DNA from: Pleurocapsales cyanobacterium LEGE 10410
GTDB lineage: Bacteria > Cyanobacteriota > Cyanobacteriia > Cyanobacteriales > Xenococcaceae
Direction of reading: 5' to 3'
Length of the DNA stretch: 54,549 bases
NCBI GenBank assembly: GCA_015207195.1
Contig: JADEXJ010000021.1
Span: 1-54,549, forward strand
Shown here: positions 35,923 to 45,519 of the stretch, piece after piece
Layout of the letters: each line of letters begins with the position of its first letter
Position numbering within the stretch: position 1 is the stretch's first letter
Position numbers and translations under genes: made by a program
Notes under the pieces: model-generated
Database searches by the model: none
What the model saw: only the letters and a program-made list of their open reading frames with translations
Told to the model about the DNA's origin: nothing

Positions 35923-38136
35923 ATGCAAAAATCCAGTTTGCGACCTAAACAATCTAGACAACAACTAAACAAACAACAGCTGAAGCGAGCCAAAGGTTTA
36001 TTTTTAAAAAACAAGAAATTAGTCATACTTGTTTTGATTGGTAGCCTGGGGTGGTTAACTTGGCACAGCCAAAATCGAATTCAGTCTAGACAACAAGAGG
36101 TTCGGGTGTCTTCTTTGGCAACTTTGCGATCGCTTCCTCATTCTGCTAGAGCATCTCGACTAGAACGCCTCGCCAGGGTCAAACAGACATCTCATAATTC
36201 TCAACAGCCAAGCGATCGCCACCGCGCCCGTTATTTACTAGCTTCTGACCTGATTAGGCAAAAACAGGGGAAACTTGCCTTAACCTATCTTCAAGGACTA
36301 GAGTCAGATTACCCTCTGCTGCGCCCGCAAATTATCTTCAAAACTGCCCAGGCGTATCAACAGAACAACCAAGAAAAAATTGCCCAAAAAACTCTTAAAG
36401 ATTTAATTACCACCTATCCGAATCACCCTCTAACCGCTAATGCCTTGTTGTTGCTCGACGGGAATCGATCGCAGTACGAGGCAAGATCGATCGCAGAGTT
36501 TCCCACTCATCCTCAGACTCAGCAACTGGTTCGTCAGCGTTTGCAGCAAAATATAGACCAGTTTGATCTATTACTGCTGTTGGCTAAATATAGTCGAGAT
36601 TTGGACTTAGATCCAATTCGCGATCGCTTAGTACTAGAATACCCAGCACAATTAACTTCTGAAGACTGGGAGGCGATCGCCGATGGTTATTGGCGGTCTG
36701 AAGAACACCGCAAGGCTGCTGATGCCTATACCTACGCTGCTCCTACACCGCGCAACCTTTACCGCATTGCTAGAGGATTTCATCGTAACGGAAACATCGA
36801 TTCTGCTCGACGAGCTTATCAAAGACTTATTCGGGAATACCACGATGCCAGAGAAACAGGACAAGCTTTATTATATTTAGCCAGTATTTCTAGTGGTGAT
36901 GAAGCAGTAGTTTATCTAGAAAAAGCGATCGCTAAATTTCCCGAAAATGCTCCCCAAGCTTATCGTTCTAAGGCGATCGTCCACGAACGGTTTGACAAGC
37001 ACCAGGCTGCTAAAGATTCTCGGCAAAAGCTGTTAAATCAATACGGTAATTCTACTGCTGCTGCTGAATATCGATGGAAGATAGCCCAAAAACTGGCAGC
37101 TAATGGTAACAAACAAGATGCCTGGCAATGGATGCAGCCTCTAGTTAAGTCTAATCGAGAGTTTGATTTTGCCCCCAAAGCTCTTTATTGGACAGGAAAA
37201 TGGGCAATCGAGCTAAACAACCCAGACGCAGCTAACGAAGCGTTTAGAAAGACGATTAAACTATATCCCCAATCCTACTGGGCGTGGCGGTCTGCGGTAA
37301 AGCTAGGCTGGAATGTAGGTGATTTTGAGCAATTACGCTCCCTTTCCCCTACCTTAGATTTAGCTACGGCATATAATCCCTTACCCATGGGTTCAAAAGC
37401 TTTACAAGAGCTATATTTGCTGGGAGAGTATTGGGATGCCTGGCTGCTGTTGCAGTCGGAAATAGAGCAGCCTCAACAGCTAACGGTCAATGAGCAGCTT
37501 ACCGAAGGTCTGCTTCGGCTCGAACTTGGTCAGTACAGCGAGGGAATGCAGGAAATCTGGGATTTGACTAAAAGAGATTCTCCCCAAGAAATTCAGCAGT
37601 GGAAAACTCTACGTCAAACTTCTGCTTACTGGCATGGTTTATTTCCCTTTCCCTATCAGAGCGAAATTCTTAAATATACCGCTCAAGAGCAGATTAACCC
37701 TCTGTTAGTTCTTTCGGTCATGCGAAAAGAATCTAGCTTTAATCCAGAAATTGATTCTATAGTGGGTGCAGTAGGTTTGATGCAGATTGTACCACCTACC
37801 GCCCAGTGGGTTGCCCAACAGATCCAACTACCTGAATATTCTTTAACCAACCCCAAAGATAATATCATCATAGGTACTTGGTATCTCAATCACAATCATC
37901 ATCGTTACAATAATGATTCCTTGTTAGCAGTAGCTAGCTATAATGCTGGGACGGGTAACGTTAATGCCTGGCTAAATAGATATGATATTAATAATCGCGA
38001 TCGCTTTGTTGAACAAATACCCTTTGCCGAAACCAAAGATTATGTAGAAGGGGTATTTGGTAACTACTGGAATTATTTACGCTTGTATAATCCTGAAATA
38101 CGTCAAAAAGTTAAACAGCTGCGTCAAGAAATTTGA
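35923..38136 (+). CDS. Lytic transglycosylase, Slt70-like
   Basis: A 737-residue envelope enzyme. An N-terminal signal anchor (about 31-47) is followed by a long superhelical array of TPR-like helical hairpins (about 90-560) and a C-terminal SLT domain. There, MRKESSFNPE carries the catalytic Glu603, and GAVGLMQIVPPTAQWVA and ASYNAGTGNVNAWL complete the goose-lysozyme-like active site. It cleaves the MurNAc-GlcNAc bond of peptidoglycan, forming 1,6-anhydro-muropeptides, which the GH3/NagZ-like enzyme of this window could process further. Start ATG. Confidence 0.92.
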   Translation: MQKSSLRPKQSRQQLNKQQLKRAKGLFLKNKKLVILVLIGSLGWLTWHSQNRIQSRQQEVRVSSLATLRSLPHSARASRLERLARVKQTSHNSQQPSDRHRARYLLASDLIRQKQGKLALTYLQGLESDYPLLRPQIIFKTAQAYQQNNQEKIAQKTLKDLITTYPNHPLTANALLLLDGNRSQYEARSIAEFPTHPQTQQLVRQRLQQNIDQFDLLLLLAKYSRDLDLDPIRDRLVLEYPAQLTSEDWEAIADGYWRSEEHRKAADAYTYAAPTPRNLYRIARGFHRNGNIDSARRAYQRLIREYHDARETGQALLYLASISSGDEAVVYLEKAIAKFPENAPQAYRSKAIVHERFDKHQAAKDSRQKLLNQYGNSTAAAEYRWKIAQKLAANGNKQDAWQWMQPLVKSNREFDFAPKALYWTGKWAIELNNPDAANEAFRKTIKLYPQSYWAWRSAVKLGWNVGDFEQLRSLSPTLDLATAYNPLPMGSKALQELYLLGEYWDAWLLLQSEIEQPQQLTVNEQLTEGLLRLELGQYSEGMQEIWDLTKRDSPQEIQQWKTLRQTSAYWHGLFPFPYQSEILKYTAQEQINPLLVLSVMRKESSFNPEIDSIVGAVGLMQIVPPTAQWVAQQIQLPEYSLTNPKDNIIIGTWYLNHNHHRYNNDSLLAVASYNAGTGNVNAWLNRYDINNRDRFVEQIPFAETKDYVEGVFGNYWNYLRLYNPEIRQKVKQLRQEI

Positions 38137-38137
38137 T

Positions 38138-38170
38138 AAAAAAATGCAAAGCAGATAATACTACTTTGCA
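38138..38170 (-). terminator. Intrinsic terminator after ugd
   Basis: On the minus strand TGCAAAG and CTTTGCA form a 7-bp stem with a 12-base loop, followed by a perfect run of seven T. It lies 50 bases past the ugd stop. On the plus strand (for the convergent transglycosylase) the T-run is lacking. Confidence 0.8.
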
Positions 38171-38220
38171 CCGTTGCCATATTTGAGCTGATTGGAAGTA
38201 TTCAACCTCTTATTTTCGAC

Positions 38221-39567
38221 TTATCGACCCATACCGATATAGCGTAAACCAGCATCTTCTACAGCTTTGCGATCTAAGAAGTTACGTCCATCAATTACCA
38301 AAGGATTAGTCATTGATTTAGCCATTTCGGCAAAATCTAGCTTGAGGAACTCCTGCCAGTCGGTAACTAAAACCAGAGCATCACAGCCATCGGCGAGCAT
38401 TACCGCGTTAGTTTCGATAAATACGTTAGACAGACCATGACTCAAGCCAGATTGGGAAACAATCGGGTCGTAGGCTTTGACTCTCGCGCCCAGACGGTTG
38501 AGCTGTTCAATGAGATCTAATGCTGGGGCATCTCTCATGTCGTCGGTGTTTGGTTTAAAAGTTAAGCCTAACAAACCAATAGTTTTACCCTTAAGAATTT
38601 TTAGCTCGTTTTGCAGCTTTTCTAGAGCTAAGAGGCGTTGACGTTGGTTGACGTTAATTGCTGCTTTGAGCAGTTCAGATTCATAACCATAGTCATCGGC
38701 AGTATGAACTAAAGCGGAAACATCTTTGGGAAAACAAGAACCACCCCAACCGATGCCTGCACTTAAAAATTTGTTACCAATACGGGAGTCTAAACCAATT
38801 CCCTTAGCAACTTGAGTCACGTCTGCACCGACGCGATCGCAAATATTAGCCACTTCATTGATAAAGCTGATTTTGGTTGCCAAGAAAGAGTTGGCAGCGT
38901 ATTTGATCATTTCGGCAGAGCTTAAATCAGTCACTACCACTGGTACGGGAGGCAGAGATTTGTCTTCGGCAAATTCTCTGTCTACTAGAGGTTTGTATAG
39001 TTCCTGCATTTGGGCGATCGCCTTATCGCTGTTGCCTCCTAAAACAATGCGATCGGGGTTAAAAGTATCGTATACTGCCGAACCCTCCCGCAAAAATTCG
39101 GGGTTACTAACCACATCAAAGTGAGGTTCAACATTGCTACCAGATTCTTTATTGCCATCAAGAATTAGCATTCTTACCCAGTCACCAGAACCAATCGGAA
39201 CGGTGGATTTATTGACGATTACTTTGTATTCGTCTTTCAAGCATGTACCAATGCCACGGGCTACAGCTTCAACATAACGGGTATCACTTTCTCCAGAGGG
39301 CAAAGGAGGTGTTCCCACTGCAATATACAAAATTTCTCCATGAGATACGCCTTTTGATAGATCGGAAGTAAACGTTAATCTACCCGATTCGGCTGAAGAC
39401 TTCATCAATTCTGATAAGCCTGGTTCATAGATGGGGGACTGCCCCGACTGCATTAGCTTAACTTTCTCTTCATTGTTATCGACACAGATGACATCGTGTC
39501 CGATATGAGAAAGACAAACACCAGTAACCAAACCGACATATCCAGTACCAATAACGCAAACACGCAT
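38221..39567 (-). CDS. ugd: UDP-glucose 6-dehydrogenase
   Basis: Oxidises UDP-glucose to UDP-glucuronate with two NAD+. The 448-residue protein has the Rossmann motif VIGTGYVGLVTGVCLSHIG at the N-terminus, a substrate region NPEFLREGSAVYDT, and the catalytic cysteine Cys278 in GWGGSCFPKDV. The C-terminal UDP-binding domain has GLTFKPNTDDMRDAPAL. Length is normal. The next gene upstream on the same strand, 112 bases away, is UDP-glucuronate decarboxylase, so the two form a UDP-glucose to UDP-xylose route for exopolysaccharide or lipopolysaccharide sugar supply. Confidence 0.95.
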   Translation of the reverse strand: MRVCVIGTGYVGLVTGVCLSHIGHDVICVDNNEEKVKLMQSGQSPIYEPGLSELMKSSAESGRLTFTSDLSKGVSHGEILYIAVGTPPLPSGESDTRYVEAVARGIGTCLKDEYKVIVNKSTVPIGSGDWVRMLILDGNKESGSNVEPHFDVVSNPEFLREGSAVYDTFNPDRIVLGGNSDKAIAQMQELYKPLVDREFAEDKSLPPVPVVVTDLSSAEMIKYAANSFLATKISFINEVANICDRVGADVTQVAKGIGLDSRIGNKFLSAGIGWGGSCFPKDVSALVHTADDYGYESELLKAAINVNQRQRLLALEKLQNELKILKGKTIGLLGLTFKPNTDDMRDAPALDLIEQLNRLGARVKAYDPIVSQSGLSHGLSNVFIETNAVMLADGCDALVLVTDWQEFLKLDFAEMAKSMTNPLVIDGRNFLDRKAVEDAGLRYIGMGR

Positions 39568-39679
39568 ATAACTATTAACCTCTTATATTGTTTGTTGACT
39601 TGTTTTCAATGTGTCTTGATTTAACTAGTCTAAAGAGTTAAGCACATTGAAAGGAAAATAATACACTATACTTTCACAA

Positions 39680-40618
39680 TTAAGTGTTCCCATTTTCCAG
39701 CCTGGAACGAAAGTCTTCTATGGTAATTTTTAAACCATCTTCAAGACCGATTTTGGGTTCCCAGCCTAACAAATTTTTCGCTTTGGTAATGTCTGGTTGT
39801 CTCTGTTTCGGGTCATCTTGAGGCAGGGGTTTAAAAACTAGTTCGGCATTAGGATCGATCATTTTCTGAATCGTCTCGGCAAGCTGCAAAATGGTGTATT
39901 CCCCAGGATTTCCAATGTTAATTGGTCCAATGTGTTCATTGTTCATCAACCGCATCATTCCTTCAACCAAGTCGGCAACATAGCAAAAACTACGAGTTTG
40001 TGAACCATCCCCATAAACAGTTAAAGGTACGCCTTTCAAGGCTTGAACGATAAAGTTGCTCACCACACGACCATCGTTTTCAAACATTCGTGGTCCATAG
40101 GTATTAAAAATTCGCATTACGCGAATATCGACATTATTTTGACGGTGATAGTCAAAAGCCAAGGTTTCTGCTACTCTTTTCCCCTCATCATAACAGCTGC
40201 GAATACCAATGCAGTTGACGTTTCCGCGATATTCTTCTGGTTGTGGATGAACATTAGGATCGCCATATACCTCGGAGGTAGAAGCTAATAAAAATCTAGC
40301 TTTAACTCGCTTGGCTAATCCCAGCATATTCAACGTTCCCATAACGTTGGTTTTGATGGTTTTTACGGGATTATATTGATAGTGAACTGGAGAAGCAGGA
40401 CAAGCAAGATGGTATATTTGATCTATTTCGAGACGAATTGGCTCAGTAATATCGTGGCGAATTAATTCAAAATAAGGGTTGTCCATCCAATGACATATAT
40501 TACGCTTATGTCCAGTGAAAAAATTGTCCAGACAGATTACGTCATGACCTTGCTTCATCAGGCGATCAATGAGATGGGAACCGATAAAACCCGCACCACC
40601 AGTTACTAATATTCTCAT
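39680..40618 (-). CDS. UDP-glucuronate decarboxylase (UDP-xylose synthase)
   Basis: An extended short-chain dehydrogenase of 312 residues that converts UDP-glucuronate to UDP-xylose with tightly bound NAD+. It has [16 protein letters not shown] at the N-terminus, the YxxxK pair Tyr143-Lys147 in [11 protein letters not shown], and [19 protein letters not shown], which are strongly conserved in UXS enzymes ([20 protein letters not shown] is also diagnostic). It lies upstream of ugd on the same strand. The start is ATG. Confidence 0.93.
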   Translation of the reverse strand: MRILVTGGAGFIGSHLIDRLMKQGHDVICLDNFFTGHKRNICHWMDNPYFELIRHDITEPIRLEIDQIYHLACPASPVHYQYNPVKTIKTNVMGTLNMLGLAKRVKARFLLASTSEVYGDPNVHPQPEEYRGNVNCIGIRSCYDEGKRVAETLAFDYHRQNNVDIRVMRIFNTYGPRMFENDGRVVSNFIVQALKGVPLTVYGDGSQTRSFCYVADLVEGMMRLMNNEHIGPINIGNPGEYTILQLAETIQKMIDPNAELVFKPLPQDDPKQRQPDITKAKNLLGWEPKIGLEDGLKITIEDFRSRLENGNT

Positions 40619-40783
40619 TTTTAGATTTAATTTTAACTATATTTAAGACCGATCTTAAACTAACCTTGAGATGTTGGCGATGTTTACCAACTGAATGTGA
40701 ACCTCCTTAACTCAAGAGTCGCTATATTAATTACTATTAAATCTAAACAATATCTTCCGAGTAAATTCGCTTGCCATATAATT

Positions 40784-41047
40784 GTGAACCGTAGTTACTT
40801 ACCAGAGACAACAGCCCACGTCCGAATTACTCAACAATCTATATCAATGGGCAAAATTGAAGGAGAAGTCAAAGCTGCTCAGTATGAATGGGAATTTAGA
40901 TGGCGTTTTCGCCAACGACAGCTATTAGTCCAACCTTCTTTAGGTCGAGCCTTAATTCAAGAACCTTTGGAGCGATTTTTAGAGCGTTGCGATCATCAGC
41001 TAGAGGCTGGTGGTGACTATACTTTTACGGTTAGGACGAAGATGTGA
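40784..41047 (+). CDS. DUF3146-like small cyanobacterial protein
   Basis: An 87-residue basic protein from GTG at 40784. Its core (LPETTAHVRITQQS, EVKAAQYEWEFRWRFRQRQL, PSLGRALIQEPLERFLERCD, GGDYTFTVR) matches, from memory, the cyanobacteria-specific DUF3146 family. The frame runs 29 codons further upstream to an ATG at 40697, but that part does not look conserved. A later ATG at 40848 would cut the core. No membrane segment. Function unknown. Confidence 0.7.
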   Translation: MNRSYLPETTAHVRITQQSISMGKIEGEVKAAQYEWEFRWRFRQRQLLVQPSLGRALIQEPLERFLERCDHQLEAGGDYTFTVRTKM

Positions 41048-41155
41048 TTTTGTCAAATAAACCGCTCCGAACAAAAGAGGCTGGTTGTTGATGGTTGATG
41101 GTTAATTGTAATATTCTCTTGATTTATCCGAACTACTGATATTCTTTGCCAATAG

Positions 41156-41560
41156 TCAATCAGCTAAATATCTTTCAATCAGCAAAATAGCCACAATGTC
41201 ATCTAAGGGACGAGGGGGGATTCTCAAACCTTGAGGAATCATGCGCTGTAGTCTTTTTGGCGGATACATTACCCAATAGCGATCGCGTGCTTCTAGGGTA
41301 CTGTTCTTCTCATCGACAGCTACAACTGGAACTGCAACTAAGTCAGACTCAATTAGTTTTTGCCAGTCTCTAGATGTAGTGCCATTTCCCATCACAACTA
41401 GATCAATTTTATATGCTTGGGATAGCCGATTGATAGTGGCGATCGCCCGTTGGCTATCGACAATCTGATGATAGACTATCTGATTGTTACAATCCATCAC
41501 CGCTACACCGCATTTATCTCTACCAGGATCAAAACCCAATATAGTCTGTTTAGAAGCCAA
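41156..41560 (-). CDS. RuvC-fold resolvase/YqgF-like nuclease
   Basis: A 134-residue RNase H-like protein. It opens with ILGFDPGRDKCGVAVMD, with Asp as the first catalytic acid, then LVVMGNGTTSRDW, VVAVDEKNSTLEARDRYW (the Glu acid) and RPLDDIVAILLIERYL with the terminal Asp. This is the layout of YqgF/RuvX-type proteins, which process pre-16S rRNA 5' ends, and of RuvC-like resolvases, as annotated in cyanobacteria. Start TTG. It is 21 bases downstream of DUF3084, which follows ntcA on the same strand. Confidence 0.75.
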   Translation of the reverse strand: MASKQTILGFDPGRDKCGVAVMDCNNQIVYHQIVDSQRAIATINRLSQAYKIDLVVMGNGTTSRDWQKLIESDLVAVPVVAVDEKNSTLEARDRYWVMYPPKRLQRMIPQGLRIPPRPLDDIVAILLIERYLAD

Positions 41561-41581
41561 TTTTACTAACCGATTACTTAT

Positions 41582-43000
41582 TTAGGTGCTAAAAACAACT
41601 TTGCCGTTGCGTATGACGACAAAATCGAGCTTTAGTGGTCCTGCGGTTTGAGTGTTTTCTGACACCACCGCCTTAATTTCGTTTACAGGTACTGTCGATT
41701 GAGTAATTTTGTTGACAAAATCAACAATATCTTCAATTTGATTATCGCCTATTTCTATATCTCCTAAAAGTCCTGCACGTTGAGCGCGAAATCTAGACAC
41801 TGCTAGCAACCAATTTAATTTTTCCTGTACTTCCTGACGACTGGGGTTTGGTGGATCGATAGTTATGGTAGCGATCTGTTCTCCCATTTCAAATATTTGC
41901 TGATTGGGAGCTACATCAGCAAAGACTCTGACCTCTTTTTCTCCTTGAACATAATTACCCGCCGAAATAATTCGCAGGACATAATCTTGACCATCTTGGA
42001 TTTTAGATTCTAGCTGTTCTACCTGAGACCTGGTAATTCTGACAAGACGCTGTTGAGATGGAGCTCCACTAAACTGAGTTGCTTTAACAGCATTACGATT
42101 AGCCTGGTTTAACAAACTGTCGATTACTGATTTGGCTGCTTGAGGATTAACAATTCTCACTACTGCCGAGGATAATACTTGACCTCTAACAATGGCAATT
42201 TTCTTTTCTCTCAGTTCCTGATACGACTGTTCTAAGGCTTTGACATTCTGTGACAGAAAACGTAATTGAGCTTCTAGCTGCTCTAATCTTTGAGTTCTTA
42301 GCTTTAAACTGACTTCAGCAGTAGCGATCGCTTCATCGAGTTGAGCAATCGAGCGATCGCGTTCTTGAACCTGAGTTTGTAGTAACTGCTGTTGCTGTTC
42401 TAGCTCTTGCAGACGGCTTTCTTTTTGTGCTAAAACCCGATCCTGCTGGCTAATTTTTTGCTCCCGCTGCTGCAATTGACTCTGTAATTCCCGACTTTGC
42501 TGTTGCAGACGATCTAGCTGTTCCTGTCCCTTTTCTCTTTCTAATAACAGACTGTCTAATTCTTGCTGTAATTTCTTTGCCTGGGCAGAAATTTCCTTGA
42601 ATTGTTGTTTAGACTGCTTAAAATCTAGATTAATCGCCTCTAAGTTTTCGACAGCCGTACTTTGCTGGTTTCTGACCTCAAGCAACTGTTGCTGCACCTG
42701 TTGTTTTTCTTGTTTAGCTAGAGCTAATTCCCCTTCAATTTGGCGTTTTTCTCGCAGGATATCGTCTAGCTGAAAGATGCCCCGTCTTAAAGATTTACTT
42801 AAACCAAACAAAATACCTAAAGTAAGGGCAGAGATTGACATCCCCGTAACTATCGTAATTATCGCTGCCGTTTGGCGAGGACGGAGGTTAAATAATCTGA
42901 GTCTGGCTTTACCAATCTTGGTCCCCAAGCGATCGCCAAATGCTGCAATGATACCGCCTAGAAGAAAAATTGCTGCAATCAGGATATAACCGCTCGTCAT
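41582..43000 (-). CDS. DUF3084-family membrane coiled-coil protein
   Basis: A 472-residue protein. Two membrane helices lie at the N-terminus (about 4-21 and 45-67), then a long coiled coil very rich in Gln, Glu and Leu (about 75-265), and a C-terminal domain with VRGQVLSSAVVRI, DGQDYVLRIISAGNYVQGE and GPLKLDFVVIRNGKVVF. This matches the cyanobacterial DUF3084 family, with unknown function. It is flanked by ntcA (68 bases upstream) and the RuvC-fold gene (21 bases downstream), and is likely cotranscribed with them. Confidence 0.85.
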   Translation of the reverse strand: MTSGYILIAAIFLLGGIIAAFGDRLGTKIGKARLRLFNLRPRQTAAIITIVTGMSISALTLGILFGLSKSLRRGIFQLDDILREKRQIEGELALAKQEKQQVQQQLLEVRNQQSTAVENLEAINLDFKQSKQQFKEISAQAKKLQQELDSLLLEREKGQEQLDRLQQQSRELQSQLQQREQKISQQDRVLAQKESRLQELEQQQQLLQTQVQERDRSIAQLDEAIATAEVSLKLRTQRLEQLEAQLRFLSQNVKALEQSYQELREKKIAIVRGQVLSSAVVRIVNPQAAKSVIDSLLNQANRNAVKATQFSGAPSQQRLVRITRSQVEQLESKIQDGQDYVLRIISAGNYVQGEKEVRVFADVAPNQQIFEMGEQIATITIDPPNPSRQEVQEKLNWLLAVSRFRAQRAGLLGDIEIGDNQIEDIVDFVNKITQSTVPVNEIKAVVSENTQTAGPLKLDFVVIRNGKVVFST

Positions 43001-43067
43001 TAGAAATGATTAACTATAGGTTTTCAGTTGATAATTTGACTTTACTAACTGACACTGCTTAATCATC

Positions 43068-43748
43068 TTAGGCAAATTGTTGACTTAATGCCACAGGATT
43101 GTGTACCGTAATCTTCTTTTTGTGAATTGAAACCATTTCTTGATCTCGCAGATCTCCCAACAGCCTAGTTACGGTAACTCTAGTTGAACCAATTGCCTCG
43201 GCGATCGCTTGATGGGATAATTTTAGATCGATCTTAATCCCTTCTTCCGTTGGTACGCCAAAATCACGACAAAGTATTAGTAAAAAGCTCACCAAACGCG
43301 AACCCATATCTCGATGTGCCAGAGTTTCAATCATCATCTCAGTTTGGAGAATACGCGAAGACAGCCCTCGTAACATCAACATTGATAGTTCGGGATTTTC
43401 GTTGAGAGCTTTTTCTACCTGTTCGATCGGTGCAGATAAAAGTTCTACCGAAGTAAAGGCTACCGCATGATAAAAGCGATCGCTTTTTTGACCTGTAATT
43501 AAAGAAAGCACCCCAAATACAGTATTCTCTCTTAGCAGAGCTACGGTAATTTCTTCTCCTGCTTCATAAACACGAGACAGTTTGACTGCTCCCTTGAGTA
43601 AAAAGTAAACCCTCTCTGCTGGATCGCCAGGAAAGAATATCGTCTTACCACGCTCAAAACTTTCTACAATAGGAGGAAAAGAACCACGACCAAGTTTACG
43701 AAATACCGATACTAGGGGCTGATTTTGTTGTGTCAAGGGGAGTTCCAT
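43068..43748 (-). CDS. ntcA: Global nitrogen regulator NtcA
   Basis: A CRP/FNR-family transcription factor of 226 residues that, with 2-oxoglutarate and PipX, activates nitrogen assimilation genes at GTAN8TAC sites. The N-terminal cyclic-nucleotide-like effector domain has [20 protein letters not shown], and the C-terminal helix-turn-helix is [20 protein letters not shown] (about 176-195), the near-invariant NtcA recognition helix. Start ATG. Upstream on its own strand, at about 43795-43835, a TGTAGTGTGAGAACA motif resembles an NtcA half-site pair but departs from the GTAN8TAC consensus. Confidence 0.95.
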   Translation of the reverse strand: MELPLTQQNQPLVSVFRKLGRGSFPPIVESFERGKTIFFPGDPAERVYFLLKGAVKLSRVYEAGEEITVALLRENTVFGVLSLITGQKSDRFYHAVAFTSVELLSAPIEQVEKALNENPELSMLMLRGLSSRILQTEMMIETLAHRDMGSRLVSFLLILCRDFGVPTEEGIKIDLKLSHQAIAEAIGSTRVTVTRLLGDLRDQEMVSIHKKKITVHNPVALSQQFA

Positions 43749-43913
43749 ATAACCAATAGGGGACTTGCAGTTGTGTTAATTAATTATCTTAAATAGTTAT
43801 GTTCTCACACTACAACCTTAATTTTTTTCTTACATTGACTATAGCTAACAAATTTACTCCCCCCCCAAGCAGTTGTAGGATAGATCATTGCAGCTAAAAA
43901 TTGGAACAAGACC

Positions 43914-44690
43914 GTGCTAGATTTAACTGGAAAAAATGCTTTTGTTACGGGAATAGCTAATAATCGTTCTATTGCTTGGGGTATTGCCCAGCAGCTACAT
44001 CAGGCTGGTGCCAATATTGGCGTTAATTATCTTCCTGACGAAAAAGGACGCTTTGAAAAGAAAGTCAAAGAATTGGTCGAACCACTTTCTCCTAGTATTA
44101 TTCTCCCTTGCGACGTGCAGAACGATGAGCTATTAGATTCGATGTTTGAGACGATCGCCGAGAAGTGGGGCAAACTAGATATTTTGGTTCACTGTCTGGC
44201 TTTTGCCGAAAGAGAAGACCTGACGGGAGATTTTTCGGCTACTTCTAGAGCTGGTTTTGCTAAGGCTTTGGATATCAGTACCTATTCTCTAAACTGTCTG
44301 GCTGGTAGGGCTAAACCCTTAATGACCGAAGGCGGTAGCATCGTGACTCTTTCTTATTTAGGAGGTGTCAAAGTAATTCCTAACTATAACGTGATGGGTG
44401 TAGCTAAATCGGCTTTGGAAATGACCGTACGCTATCTGGCTGCGGAGTTGGGACCCGAAAACATCCGAGTTAATGCTATTTCTGCTGGACCAATTCGTAC
44501 CCTGGCTTCTTCGGCAGTAGGAGGGATTTTGGATATGATTCGGCACGTTGAAGCAACTGCTCCTCTACGACGCACCGTGACTCAAACTGAAGTGGGCAAT
44601 ACCGCAGCGTTTTTGTGCAGCGACCTATCTAGCGGTATTACAGGACAGGTAGTCTATGTTGATTCGGGATACGAGATCATGGGAATGTAG
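43914..44690 (+). CDS. fabI: Enoyl-[acyl-carrier-protein] reductase (NADH)
   Basis: Performs the last reductive step of each fatty-acid elongation cycle. It is a 258-residue short-chain dehydrogenase-like enzyme with FVTGIANNRSIAWGIA for NAD binding and LSYLGGVKVIPNYNVMGVAK, holding Tyr148, Tyr158 and Lys165, which correspond to E. coli Tyr146, Tyr156 and Lys163. Start is GTG at 43914, fixed by the family N-terminus. It is divergent from ntcA across a spacer holding a run of eight C. hisB follows after 72 bases. Confidence 0.95.
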   Translation: MLDLTGKNAFVTGIANNRSIAWGIAQQLHQAGANIGVNYLPDEKGRFEKKVKELVEPLSPSIILPCDVQNDELLDSMFETIAEKWGKLDILVHCLAFAEREDLTGDFSATSRAGFAKALDISTYSLNCLAGRAKPLMTEGGSIVTLSYLGGVKVIPNYNVMGVAKSALEMTVRYLAAELGPENIRVNAISAGPIRTLASSAVGGILDMIRHVEATAPLRRTVTQTEVGNTAAFLCSDLSSGITGQVVYVDSGYEIMGM

Positions 44691-44762
44691 CAAGTTTTGG
44701 CTATTAGCTTTGAGCTTCCTGCGGTTAAAGATTAAAATAGGCTTATATATTGAGAAACAACA

Positions 44763-45398
44763 ATGCAAACTAGCGATCGCCCAGTTCAAACTGATAATTC
44801 TGTAAGCAGATCGAGAACTGCCTCCGTCAGCCGTACCACTGGAGAAACAGATGTCCTGGTTGAACTAAATATAGACGGTACGGGTAAGTGTCATGCAGAT
44901 ACAGGGATTCCTTTTCTCGACCATATGTTAAACCAAATTTCTTCCCACGGTTTGCTCGATCTGAAGGTCAAGGCTACGGGAGATATTGAGATTGACGACC
45001 ATCATACTAACGAGGATGTCGGAATTACTTTGGGCATGGCATTGGCAAAAGCTTTAGGCGATCGCAAAGGCATTGTACGCTTCGGTCATTTTGTTGCCCC
45101 CTTGGATGAATCTTTAATTCAGGTAGCCTTAGATTTTTCTGGTAGACCCCATCTTAGCTATGGCTTGGAAATTCCTACCCAAAGAGTTGGAACTTACGAT
45201 ACCCAGCTAGTCAGAGAATTTTTTGTCGCGGTGGTCAATCATTCTCAAATGACGCTGCATGTTCGCCAACTGGACGGCATAAATTCGCATCATATTATTG
45301 AAGCAACTTTTAAAGCATTCGCCAGGGCGATGCGGATGGCTACCGAAATAGACCCCCGCCGTGCTGGTAATATTCCCAGTTCCAAAGGGGTTTTGTAA
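44763..45398 (+). CDS. hisB: Imidazoleglycerol-phosphate dehydratase
   Basis: Sixth step of histidine biosynthesis. The 211-residue monofunctional enzyme has [17 protein letters not shown], the manganese-binding [14 protein letters not shown] and [17 protein letters not shown], and ends in [13 protein letters not shown], the family C-terminus. Residues 1-20 are a short polar extension. ATG start. No His-leader or attenuator was recognised upstream. It probably shares a transcript with fabI. Confidence 0.96.
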   Translation: MQTSDRPVQTDNSVSRSRTASVSRTTGETDVLVELNIDGTGKCHADTGIPFLDHMLNQISSHGLLDLKVKATGDIEIDDHHTNEDVGITLGMALAKALGDRKGIVRFGHFVAPLDESLIQVALDFSGRPHLSYGLEIPTQRVGTYDTQLVREFFVAVVNHSQMTLHVRQLDGINSHHIIEATFKAFARAMRMATEIDPRRAGNIPSSKGVL

Positions 45399-45519
45399 AG
45401 TTCGAGGTTTGGGTAAGGGCAAAAGAAACCCTAAGCATGCGGTTGCCTTCCCCAGAGGATTAACGGAACTCTAGAGGATGGGGCGGTTTACCCATACATA
45501 AGTTAGGAGTGAAAAGTTT

